Source of the DNA: Prevotella sp. HUN102
Lineage (GTDB): Bacteria > Bacteroidota > Bacteroidia > Bacteroidales > Bacteroidaceae
Direction of reading: 5' to 3'
NCBI RefSeq assembly: GCF_000688375.1
Contig: NZ_JIAF01000001.1
Location: 582,301-646,300 of the forward strand
Length of the DNA stretch: 64,000 bases
Shown here: positions 1 through 7,356 of the stretch, piece after piece
Layout of the letters: each line of letters opens with the position of its first letter
Position numbering within the stretch: the stretch's first letter is position 1
Program-made: the position numbers and the translations under genes
The notes under the pieces: generated by a model
The model's input: only the letters and a program-made list of their open reading frames with translations
The model's database searches: none
What the model was told of the DNA's origin: nothing

Positions 1-360
1 TCTTATATCTTCATTCAAAAAAACAATAAATCAGAACATAACTGTTTTTGAGTTCAGATTTTTCTTGAATCTGATAGACATTAAGACTATAAATTAACAG
101 GTTACAATTAAGTCTTCTGTTATGCCCGGAGGAATGAACTAAAGAATAAGGATTGCAGCAATTAGGATAAATAAACAAAATTACCCGTTCATCCATTAAA
201 TTATACATCTATGGATTTTTTGAATGTAGACAAATATTAAGAAAAATAAAAACTATAAATATTATGTAGAGTTATGAAAAAGAAAAGATTAATCATCATT
301 TGTTTTGCGTTATAATTAATATGTGATATGTTCATTGATTAACCTCAAAAATAAACAATT
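1..360. other. left flank, no gene recognised
   Basis: AT-rich sequence without a convincing coding region. A short reading frame on the minus strand (11-208) has no recognisable features. A 13-codon frame at 274-315 starts like a signal peptide and stops at once; it may be a remnant. No clear TAnnTTTG promoter for the recombinase was found here. Confidence 0.5.
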
Positions 361-1383
361 ATGAAATTTAAATTTCTTTCATTATTCAGAATTAGAAAAT
401 CGCAAGACAGCTTTCATACAAAGGCAAAGAAGGTACAAAAGACACCAACTACTTTCGGTTCCTTTCTAAATACAGCATCAAAAGGCCTCAGCATATCTAC
501 AAAGCAAAATTATGAAACAGCTGTACGGTCATTCATCCGTTTCTCTAATGGGAAAGATATTTCCCTTGCTCAGCTCAGTAGTGAATATATCAAGGCTTAC
601 GAACGATGGATGAGAGACAACAATGTCTGTCTCAATACATCTTCCTGTTATCTCCGCTCGCTACGTGCCATTTACAACAAAGCTGTGCTTCAACGGAAAA
701 TCAAGGATTACAAGCCCTTTGACAAAGCTTTCACTGGCAATGAAAAAACTGCTAAACGATGCATCACCGAGAATGAGATACGAAAGATTAAAGCAACGGG
801 TATCAACAACAAAAGTTTTAAAAGAAAGCTTACCTGCGATCTATTTTTATTCTCTTTTTATGCAATGGGAATGCCATTCGTCGATATGGCAAATCTTAGA
901 CAGCATCAAATAAAAGACGGAATACTGACATATTATCGCCGAAAAACAGGCAAACAAGTGAGAGTGAAGATTGAACAATGTATGCAGGATATCATTTTAC
1001 GATATACCACAGAGAAGTCCGATTACGTTTTTCCTATTCTATATAAAATAATAAATAAGAAAATAAGAAAACGCACCTATTCCACTGCGCTCAACCTATA
1101 CAACCAAAATCTGAAACGACTTGCACACGAAGCGAATATAGGCGTAGCACTTACTTCTTATATTTCCCGACATTCATGGGCAAGCATCGCTTACAGCCAT
1201 AACGTAGAGTTACCAGTAATATCGCAGGCTATGGGACATACAGATACCCAAACAACACTTATCTATATAAATGAAATAGGCGATAAGCAAATCGCACAAG
1301 CCAATCATAAAGTTTTGGAGGAAATATTTTCAAGAACTCTTGGTAAGAGGTGTTACACATTCTTAAAAACAATGCAAAGATAG
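361..1383 (+). CDS. tyrosine recombinase, probable DNA invertase of the adjacent promoter switch
   Basis: Site-specific recombinase of the phage-integrase family, 340 aa, with an N-terminal SAM-like core-binding region (about 30-130) and a C-terminal catalytic domain. Visible catalytic elements are Lys195 in YYRRKTGK, Arg270-His271 in SYISRHSWAS, His293 in MGHT and the nucleophile Tyr302 in TTLIYI. The usual Arg I (Bacteroidota integrases often read RGMxFVDMA) is Met169 in YAMGMPFVDMA; loss of Arg I is known for IntDOT, so activity is still plausible. The first His of HxxR is Tyr. Codons 326-331 overlie the left inverted repeat of the invertible segment, so inversion would replace the last ten residues (CYTFLKTMQR) by Tyr-Glu-stop, giving 332 aa with the catalytic core intact. 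The adjacent repeats suggest that it is the local invertase; this is inference. Confidence 0.88.
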   Translation: MKFKFLSLFRIRKSQDSFHTKAKKVQKTPTTFGSFLNTASKGLSISTKQNYETAVRSFIRFSNGKDISLAQLSSEYIKAYERWMRDNNVCLNTSSCYLRSLRAIYNKAVLQRKIKDYKPFDKAFTGNEKTAKRCITENEIRKIKATGINNKSFKRKLTCDLFLFSFYAMGMPFVDMANLRQHQIKDGILTYYRRKTGKQVRVKIEQCMQDIILRYTTEKSDYVFPILYKIINKKIRKRTYSTALNLYNQNLKRLAHEANIGVALTSYISRHSWASIAYSHNVELPVISQAMGHTDTQTTLIYINEIGDKQIAQANHKVLEEIFSRTLGKRCYTFLKTMQR

Positions 1384-1531
1384 ACCTTTTTTTCCATACT
1401 TACAAATAAATTCTGAAAAAATTACTATTCCACAATGAAATCCTAATATAAGAATATCCTAACTATACCTTAATATTATAACCAATTATTTTCTAGGTCA
1501 TTTAGAGATTATTCATACCTCTTACCAAGAG
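1337..1531. mobile_element. putative invertible promoter segment bounded by 15-bp inverted repeats
   Basis: Left repeat 1337-1351 reads CTCTTGGTAAGAGGT. Right repeat 1517-1531 is its exact reverse complement, ACCTCTTACCAAGAG. Each repeat is itself a near-palindrome with a GGT/ACC centre. The 165 bp between them carry a full Bacteroidota promoter on the minus strand and no TAnnTTTG promoter on the plus strand. The segment starts inside the 3' end of a tyrosine recombinase gene and ends 28 bp before the first gene of the surface operon. Phase-variable promoter inversion is known in Bacteroidota (Mpi and Tsr recombinases); its operation here is inferred. Confidence 0.75.
1375..1406 (-). promoter_or_regulatory. 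promoter inside the invertible segment, facing the recombinase
   Basis: On the minus strand TTTG (1406-1403) and TATCTTTG (1382-1375) are separated by 20 nt, an exact match to the Bacteroidota -33/-7 pattern. Predicted start is near 1368, running antisense into the recombinase 3' end. After inversion the -7 box would lie at 1486-1493 with a start near 1500, about 60 nt before the peptide gene at 1560. Confidence 0.75.
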
Positions 1532-1559
1532 GTAAACTAAATATTTTAACAATATTTCT

Positions 1560-1679
1560 ATGGAAAAAAATAAAAAACAGACATATCTCCAACCTCAAAT
1601 CAGCATTATAGCCGTAGAGAAAGAGACCCCAATGTTTGCCACTGAATGGAGTACACCACTCAAACAGAAAACAACATAA
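1560..1679 (+). CDS. small peptide, 39 aa, first gene after the invertible promoter
   Basis: Short reading frame beginning MEKNKKQTYLQPQISII, without a signal peptide or membrane segment. It shares the pattern KK..Y..PQ..II with the 64-aa product at 4720-4914, so both belong to the short lysine/PQ-start peptide class that I associate with surface-protein loci in Prevotella-like genomes. It lies 28 bp after the right inverted repeat, where a flipped promoter would first read. The upstream region is AT-rich without a Shine-Dalgarno sequence, normal for this phylum. Function unknown. Confidence 0.55.
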   Translation: MEKNKKQTYLQPQISIIAVEKETPMFATEWSTPLKQKTT

Positions 1680-1751
1680 TCACTTGTAAACCATAGTAAC
1701 TACAAGAAAAGATCTGTATTACCAAAAGAAGTAAAAGTAGAGCACAAGAGG

Positions 1752-1814
1752 TAGCTGACAAGTACGATACTTGTCAGCTATAAGTTGCATACTTATGAAG
1801 TACTACTTCCTTAC
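1752..1814. repeat. three consecutive hairpins before the HU-like gene
   Basis: A perfect 13-bp inverted repeat (1752-1764 with 1768-1780, core TAGCTGACAAGTA, 3-nt spacer) is followed by ATAAGT/ACTTAT arms and by GAAGTA-C-TACTTC. No U-run follows, so it is not a typical terminator. It could be an operator, an mRNA processing or attenuation element, or a recombination site. CAAGAGGTA at 1745-1753, beside the first stem, matches 9 bp of the right inversion repeat. Confidence 0.6.
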
Positions 1815-1854
1815 TTGTTGAAAAGCTAACTAATAACTTCATAAAAATAAGATT

Positions 1855-2319
1855 ATGGCATTTTACAAAAAAGTATTGAAGAAAATCAACAACAAATGGT
1901 ACCCACAATCGGTACTCGTGGGTAAGCCTATTACAACCGAGCAAATTGCAAAGCGACTTGCCACAGAATCAACTGTAAGCCCTGCCGACGTACGAGCAGT
2001 GCTTACTGCTCTTGGCAGTGTGATGGGCGACTATATGGCACAGGGACGTTCCGTAAAATTAGACGGCATAGGTACATTCTATTTCACTGCTACTGCATCC
2101 AAGAATGGTGTAGAAACAAAGGAAAAAGTTACAGCCAATCAAATCAATGGCGTGCGAGTACGTTTCGTGCCGGAGACCTATTTCCGTCGTACATCAGGCA
2201 CCAGGATTGCCACACGCACCTTGACCGATACCAACATCTATTGGGAAGAATGGCATGAGACTGACGAACCAAATCACTCCAGTAAGGATTCTGAATCAGA
2301 AGAGGACTCTAATCCATAA
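1855..2319 (+). CDS. HU/DNABII-family DNA-binding protein
   Basis: 154-aa protein of the HU-like family common in Bacteroidota. Residues about 20-125 carry the helical start (ITTEQIAKRLATESTVSPAD), the dimer core and the GIGTF turn typical of HU; the tail is acidic (SKDSESEEDSNP). It is longer than classical HU (about 90 aa), as usual for the HU-HIG class. It probably binds or bends DNA in the nucleoid. Between a recombinase switch and surface genes it could act as an accessory bending factor for inversion or as a local regulator; this is inference. No TAnnTTTG promoter is visible between 1680 and 1854, consistent with transcription from the invertible promoter. Confidence 0.8.
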   Translation: MAFYKKVLKKINNKWYPQSVLVGKPITTEQIAKRLATESTVSPADVRAVLTALGSVMGDYMAQGRSVKLDGIGTFYFTATASKNGVETKEKVTANQINGVRVRFVPETYFRRTSGTRIATRTLTDTNIYWEEWHETDEPNHSSKDSESEEDSNP

Positions 2320-2545
2320 CAAGGAAGGAAAAGCGTTTAGTTTCTCAATGAAAAGATCGATTTACAGCCAATTGGATATTCATAAAATGATTATTATCCA
2401 CTTGAAATCATTTTACTGGTTGTTAATATTTCCATATCAGAAAACTTACTGTAAATCAACACATTCCATTTACAAACAACTGTCATTCTGCAGATAATTT
2501 ACAAAACAATAAAATTTTATACAATATTCTTTTAAAACATCTTTT

Positions 2546-4696
2546 ATGAATAAAAATTATTTACAACGAGCGTTATTTTCGCTTATGCTTTTAGTTTCAG
2601 CAACATGGGCAAGAGGACAAGTCAATTCAGGGCAAGACCAGTTGATATTCCATGAGACATTCGATAAGAATTACAACATTGACTTTACCGGTACATCAGC
2701 AGGTTCTGGTTTCGGAGGCTTGTTCGGTGCTTGGACTTGGGACAGCGATGACTACTGGGTGAATAACAGAGACCATTCATCTGGAGGATGGGGGTTTTAT
2801 AAAATGGGACCTGGTCTGAATAGTGTCGTTATGAGAGAGAATGGTGGATACATTACAACTAAACAGCTTGGAGAGATAGATAAAAAAGTCAATGGACGAA
2901 CTTTTCCCGACAAGGATGACATTACGGTAAAGATTAAAATCGGAAAGCCTTTTGGATTGGTAAACTTGCAGGCAGGCATCATCTCAGCAATTTTCAAGAT
3001 ATTTCCTCGTATTACCAATATTAACCTCAAAGGAGCAGGACCCGACACGAAGTGTAGCGCAGACCATCTTTCGATGGGCGGTTGGCGTACAACCTTTTTC
3101 GGCTCTACAACCAAAACCTTCGAAATCAGAAATGCAACGCCGACAACACAGGTCCAGTTTGTAGGCAATATCCAAACCTGTATTTACGACATCCGTTTCT
3201 ATCGTGAAGGAAGACCAACTGACAAGATTTGGAATATTGATGACATAGATGGCAGCATCATAGGAGAAGCCTCTGGTTGGATGTATGGTTATGTGACCCG
3301 TGTAGAAACTCAAAAACATAAGGTTAAGGTCATGGAGGGCGGAAAGGAAGTAGAAAAAGATGAAAACATCTATACCTTGATTATCAGAAAAGACTTCAAC
3401 GATTTCAGTAAGGAAGTGGCAGTTCCTCTCTACAACAAGACATTTGAAATCAAGAAGAAAGCTATAACCTTAGAGGAAGCAAAAGAATTGCCTTTCAGTG
3501 CAGAACAGTATGTGGGTATCAATAAACTTAAAAACATTCATTCAGCTGGAGATTTAATAAACAGCAAGGTTCTGTTCCACGCAACATTCAACAAAGATAC
3601 GGGACAAAAACTCTACAGATGGCTTGATGACAAGAAAAAGAATTGGGAATATATAGACAACTGGAAAGAACCAGTAGCTGATGTCGACCGAATGCTCGTC
3701 ATGACCCCTCTATACTCTGAGTTGACAGATTATCGTATGAAGGATAGTGACATCAAATATATGAATTCCGTATTCTCATTCGATGGTAAAGGTGTCATAA
3801 ATGGAAAGGAATATGATGGAGTTTCAAAAAATCATCTGTTCTATGTCCTTAATACCTCCGATGATGCCGTACGCGAGATAGATAATGTTATTTCCGTTCA
3901 CTATGATGCCATAAATGCTGGAAACGACGATACTTCCTTGGCAAGTCTTCCTAATCAAGGGACAGCAACAAAAATTTCACTGACAGATGCGGGAAACAAT
4001 AAGGATTTTTGGAACTTGTACGACGCAGAGGTAGCCGGAAACCTTCCTACATTCGACCGTGACATCAGCAAGAATGGTTCTGTAAAATCTTTCATCTCTC
4101 CATTTGATGTAACTTACGACAAGGATGCTTTCACAGCATATTCATTCAACCCCTCCAACGTTTCCTATACCAAAAGTACAGCACGCATCATAATGAAAGA
4201 AACAATAGATAATCCACTTAAAGCCAATCATCCATATATGCTTGTGCCTAAAAATCCTAATGACGGATATCAAGTCATTGCAGCAAACAGCAAAATTGCA
4301 ATATCAGAGTTTCCGACAAAACGTACAGGTTGGACTCTCACAGGTACATTTCGTAAACTCAGCAATGCTGAAGCTGCAAAATATGGAGCAGTAGTGCTAA
4401 GCAATGGTAAGCTCTATGCAATTGAAAGTGGAACTGACAGCTATGTGCCTGCATTAAGAAGTTTCATAGAGAGTGCTCCTGGCTTTGAGGTAAAACCAAC
4501 AACTGCCGGTGTCAAAAGTTTTATCCTTTCTTTCCAGTCTCTCGATGCAGAGGGAACGACTAGTGTTGAGAATCTGTCGTTCGCAGACAAGAAGCCTTTG
4601 CCAATCTATTCCATCAATGGTGTTTACCTCGGAACTGATTTTGATGCTTTGCCCAAAGGCATATACATTGTAAATAACCACAAGATAGCTAAATAA
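2546..4696 (+). CDS. large secreted surface protein with Por-like C-terminal tail
   Basis: 716 aa. An N-terminal signal peptide (MNKNYLQRALFSLMLLVSAT, cleavage near ARGQ) is followed by an aromatic- and glycine-rich region (about 30-210) that looks like a beta-sandwich, then mixed beta sequence. The last 30 residues (IYSINGVYLG ... LPKGIYIVNNHKIAK) match the Y-x-x-NG...GIYIV tail also present on the proteins at 27312-29222 and 42350-42958; such tails resemble type IX secretion sorting domains. The 226 bp upstream have no exact TAnnTTTG promoter, so it is probably read through from the invertible promoter. No enzyme motif is recognised; an adhesin or structural role is a guess. Confidence 0.7.
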   Translation: MNKNYLQRALFSLMLLVSATWARGQVNSGQDQLIFHETFDKNYNIDFTGTSAGSGFGGLFGAWTWDSDDYWVNNRDHSSGGWGFYKMGPGLNSVVMRENGGYITTKQLGEIDKKVNGRTFPDKDDITVKIKIGKPFGLVNLQAGIISAIFKIFPRITNINLKGAGPDTKCSADHLSMGGWRTTFFGSTTKTFEIRNATPTTQVQFVGNIQTCIYDIRFYREGRPTDKIWNIDDIDGSIIGEASGWMYGYVTRVETQKHKVKVMEGGKEVEKDENIYTLIIRKDFNDFSKEVAVPLYNKTFEIKKKAITLEEAKELPFSAEQYVGINKLKNIHSAGDLINSKVLFHATFNKDTGQKLYRWLDDKKKNWEYIDNWKEPVADVDRMLVMTPLYSELTDYRMKDSDIKYMNSVFSFDGKGVINGKEYDGVSKNHLFYVLNTSDDAVREIDNVISVHYDAINAGNDDTSLASLPNQGTATKISLTDAGNNKDFWNLYDAEVAGNLPTFDRDISKNGSVKSFISPFDVTYDKDAFTAYSFNPSNVSYTKSTARIIMKETIDNPLKANHPYMLVPKNPNDGYQVIAANSKIAISEFPTKRTGWTLTGTFRKLSNAEAAKYGAVVLSNGKLYAIESGTDSYVPALRSFIESAPGFEVKPTTAGVKSFILSFQSLDAEGTTSVENLSFADKKPLPIYSINGVYLGTDFDALPKGIYIVNNHKIAK

Positions 4697-4719
4697 TAAC
4701 ATTAAAATATAGAACAATT

Positions 4720-4914
4720 ATGAACAAGAAAAAATATATAGCACCACAGACAGAGATAATACAGCTGAATACTGGAGAAATTCTCGAAGGGCCTTTGGAC
4801 TTAGGCTCCATTCAAGGTGATCCGAAAGGGCTTGGAGGTGAAGGCAGCACTCATCCCGTTGATGCCAAAGAAAACAACTTTCAGTACGAACCATATGAAG
4901 TGTGGAAGGATTAA
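4720..4914 (+). CDS. small peptide, 64 aa, related to the 39-aa peptide upstream
   Basis: Starts MNKKKYIAPQTEIIQL and continues acidic and glycine-rich, without a signal peptide. The start resembles the product of 1560-1679 (KK..Y..PQ..II). It lies 23 bp after the large secreted protein and is followed by a 16-bp hairpin before the lipoprotein gene, so it may sit in the leader region that sets lipoprotein expression. Function unknown. Confidence 0.65.
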   Translation: MNKKKYIAPQTEIIQLNTGEILEGPLDLGSIQGDPKGLGGEGSTHPVDAKENNFQYEPYEVWKD

Positions 4915-4936
4915 ACTGAAACACTAATAAAAACTT

Positions 4937-4979
4937 ATCCCTTATGGTTTGCCAAAACAATCTGCAAATCATAAGGGAT
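4937..4979 (+). terminator. 16-bp hairpin between peptide and lipoprotein genes (attenuator candidate)
   Basis: 4937-4952 pairs with 4964-4979 over 16 bp (one G-T pair) around an 11-nt loop; TACATTTATT follows instead of a pure U-run. It ends 16 bp before the lipoprotein start, so it could limit read-through or cover the initiation region. Confidence 0.6.
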
Positions 4980-4995
4980 TACATTTATTCACAAA

Positions 4996-6867
4996 ATGAA
5001 ACAACTAAAGAAATATATTCTCAATTCAGTGATCATCCTGACAGCCGGGATGACTTTCTACGCCTGTTCCTCTGACAAAGATGAGCTTTTTGACAAAATT
5101 TCTACAACACAGGAAACAACGACAGTCAGCAATATAACAGGAACAATACTGACACCAAAGACTGATTATCCTGATTCTAAAACACACAAAATGCCAACAA
5201 AGGCGTTTCTCATAGGGGCTGATGCCGATGTTCCTGGAATACTGTCAAGTAGTCGATTCACAGCACATTGCCTTATCAAGGTAGCTGGCGATGATGGCAT
5301 AAAACACACAGAAGTAACTATGTCGGCTAAGAGTTCTTCTGACGGTAAGTATACCATTATCGTACAGGATGCCGGAAAAGTGTTCCATAACGCCGTAAAG
5401 CGTAATCCATATGCCAATGAGGAATGGGAAATGGCTATCATTGCCGGTGGTGGAAAATGGGACGAGAGCAGCAAGCGTGTAATCTTCGCAATAGAAGGAA
5501 ATGACGGTGTTTCATCTCACGAAGTCAATCACTTGATTGCACCGTTGACAACAAATTGGACGAAAGTTACAACCAATGGCGATGGCAGCTACAATGTAAA
5601 GTTGATTTTTTCCATCAGAGGAACACTCGTGAGATTAAATGTCAACAACGAGCGTACAGAGGCCTTTCGTGGTGCCGTACGTCTGAATTCAAAGGCACTC
5701 TGCCGTAATATATATTTTGACATGAGTTCGCCAAGTCACAACGGACAATTGGTATGGAAACCACTTGCAAAATATGATAAACCGACCATAGTGACCAACA
5801 GTGCTGTTCCTGCACGCTACGCAAAGCAATTTATATTTTGGGGTATGCCTACAAATGAGCAGACAGAGGCTGAAAATGAATTTACGCCAGATCAGTATGG
5901 TTATACATTCATAAATGAAACCAACGATGAACTGTATCGGCGCAAGGGTGATTTCAAGGAAGGGAAATCAACCAATCTTTCCTTACGCATCGCCAATATC
6001 AAACTGCCGATTGAATACTTTGATAAGAATAACTATACGAGGCATTCCAAATGGGCATTTACAAACACTTCATATAATAACCAGTCATATTATGTCTACA
6101 ACCGGGCCTTGGACATTCTTACCGACTTAGACAAGCAGAATAAGGACTGGCATGTGCCAAGCGTTTTTGAATGGGCTGCCATTGTCCCGCGTTCACACGG
6201 GTATACAGAAGAAGCTGCTTCTCGTCCGCTCATTTATCTTGATGGTAAGAGCAATCATCGTAAACGTATGGAGCAAAATGAGGAAGTGGAAAGTCCACGA
6301 AATAACTTTACCACTTATCGTTCAGAATATATCAACATTAGAAAGGGTGTAAACTATGCCGTACGATTTGCACCCCCAACTGCAAAGGTACGTTGGCGAA
6401 GTGCTGCGAGCTACAATGCTTCCTTCCATTCCAAGCCAATACCTTTTGCCAAAGATTATCGATACTATTCAGCTTATAAATATGAAGTTGTAGAGGATGC
6501 CGGAAACGGGCAGCGAGGGCTTCTTGTTACCGTACGCTATTTAGGAGAAGGTGGGAAGCATATAACCTTAAAAGATATTAACGATGAATTCTGGAACAAT
6601 CCTGCACCATCGGGTATCAATGATGTTAAGATATCTTTCCCCTTCTATGGCTATATGGATCAAGGCATCATTAATAAGAAAGTGAAGCAACAAGGAGAAG
6701 CCTGCTATTATTGGACGGTTACTCCCGGAGGCTCACTTGTTCCTCTGGGAGGTTGGATGACTTACATTACTGCTGCGCGTTCTATCAGTTTGCGAGACTA
6801 TCAACTCAATGAAACTCACGACGGCCGACAATACAGATATCTGCTTCGACTTGTGTCCTCTAAATAA
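4996..6867 (+). CDS. surface lipoprotein, fimbrillin/FISUMP-like
   Basis: 623 aa. A lipoprotein signal ends at Cys24 (TFYAC) and is followed by SSDKDE, an acidic stretch compatible with surface export in Bacteroidota. The middle (about 60-300) is beta-rich and fimbrillin-like. The C-terminal half has the pattern of a major-paralogous (FISUMP) or similar domain, with DWHVPSVFEWAAIVPRSHGY near 385-405 and VRWRSAAS near 475. I infer an outer-membrane anchored tip or accessory adhesin. It is the last large gene of the set downstream of the invertible promoter, which makes phase variation of this exposed protein plausible. Confidence 0.65.
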   Translation: MKQLKKYILNSVIILTAGMTFYACSSDKDELFDKISTTQETTTVSNITGTILTPKTDYPDSKTHKMPTKAFLIGADADVPGILSSSRFTAHCLIKVAGDDGIKHTEVTMSAKSSSDGKYTIIVQDAGKVFHNAVKRNPYANEEWEMAIIAGGGKWDESSKRVIFAIEGNDGVSSHEVNHLIAPLTTNWTKVTTNGDGSYNVKLIFSIRGTLVRLNVNNERTEAFRGAVRLNSKALCRNIYFDMSSPSHNGQLVWKPLAKYDKPTIVTNSAVPARYAKQFIFWGMPTNEQTEAENEFTPDQYGYTFINETNDELYRRKGDFKEGKSTNLSLRIANIKLPIEYFDKNNYTRHSKWAFTNTSYNNQSYYVYNRALDILTDLDKQNKDWHVPSVFEWAAIVPRSHGYTEEAASRPLIYLDGKSNHRKRMEQNEEVESPRNNFTTYRSEYINIRKGVNYAVRFAPPTAKVRWRSAASYNASFHSKPIPFAKDYRYYSAYKYEVVEDAGNGQRGLLVTVRYLGEGGKHITLKDINDEFWNNPAPSGINDVKISFPFYGYMDQGIINKKVKQQGEACYYWTVTPGGSLVPLGGWMTYITAARSISLRDYQLNETHDGRQYRYLLRLVSSK

Positions 6868-6904
6868 GACATACATATTTTCTAACAAAGATTAGTCATC
6901 AGGG

Positions 6905-6967
6905 GCGAAGGTGTGATAATAGTTTTTAAATTGTATAAACTAACCGTAAAATCTTTTCAGCCTTCGC
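6905..6967 (+). other. structured intergenic element after the lipoprotein gene
   Basis: GCGAAGG (6905-6911) pairs with CCTTCGC (6961-6967), and TAGTTT (6920-6925) with AAACTA (6937-6942) inside it. This two-level fold ends 20 bp before a 49-aa membrane protein gene. It could be a 3'-UTR terminator without a U-run or a leader element. Confidence 0.4.
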
Positions 6968-6987
6968 TCCATTATATCTAAAAAATT

Positions 6988-7137
6988 ATGGCTAAAAGAT
7001 ATACCAGTTTTATTTATGAAAGAAGAATGAGGAAAAGACAAAGAATACATAAGATAAAACTATTTGTTTTTTATTTCCTGATTATCATTTCAATCATTAT
7101 CCTGTTATGGTGTGCCTATCTTTACAGCTATGATTGA
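6988..7137 (+). CDS. small single-pass membrane protein, 49 aa
   Basis: Begins with a strongly basic segment (ERRMRKRQRIHKIK) and continues with one hydrophobic helix of about 20 residues (LFVFYFLIIISIIILLW). Positive-inside topology predicts a cytoplasmic N-terminus. Nothing links it to a named family. It lies 120 bp after the lipoprotein and may be the end of the same transcription unit. It could be a chance frame, but the charge/hydrophobic layout favours a real gene. Confidence 0.5.
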   Translation: MAKRYTSFIYERRMRKRQRIHKIKLFVFYFLIIISIIILLWCAYLYSYD

Positions 7138-7316
7138 GAATTCATTTCATCTTTCAGGACACTAATCTCGTACTATCTGACAATTATATTCAACCAAACT
7201 TACCAGAACTTAACTACCTACAACTTTCTTTTGATGAATATCTCTTTCTGTCTAATTGCCTTTTGAGAGAGAATGAATCATTGACTCCTCATATTTTACA
7301 ATAAAACAGTATCTTC

Positions 7317-7347
7317 TTTGCGATGTCATTCTTTTTAGCTACCTTTG
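7317..7347 (+). promoter_or_regulatory. promoter of the lnb-like gene, near-leaderless
   Basis: TTTG (7317-7320), 19-nt spacer and TACCTTTG (7340-7347) fit the Bacteroidota consensus exactly. The start is expected near 7354, three bases before the chosen ATG at 7357. Confidence 0.75.
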
Positions 7348-7356
7348 CGACGCAAA

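Noticed and set aside
11..208. 65-aa minus-strand frame at the left edge
   Set aside because: No signal peptide, no family pattern, composition like AT-rich intergenic DNA.
274..315. 13-codon frame MKKKRLIIICFAL
   Set aside because: Looks like the beginning of a signal peptide but is too short and lacks a promoter; may be a gene remnant.
7345..7356. TTG start giving four extra residues for the Lnb-like protein
   Set aside because: Lies inside the predicted -7 promoter box; the ATG at 7357 starts a normal signal peptide.
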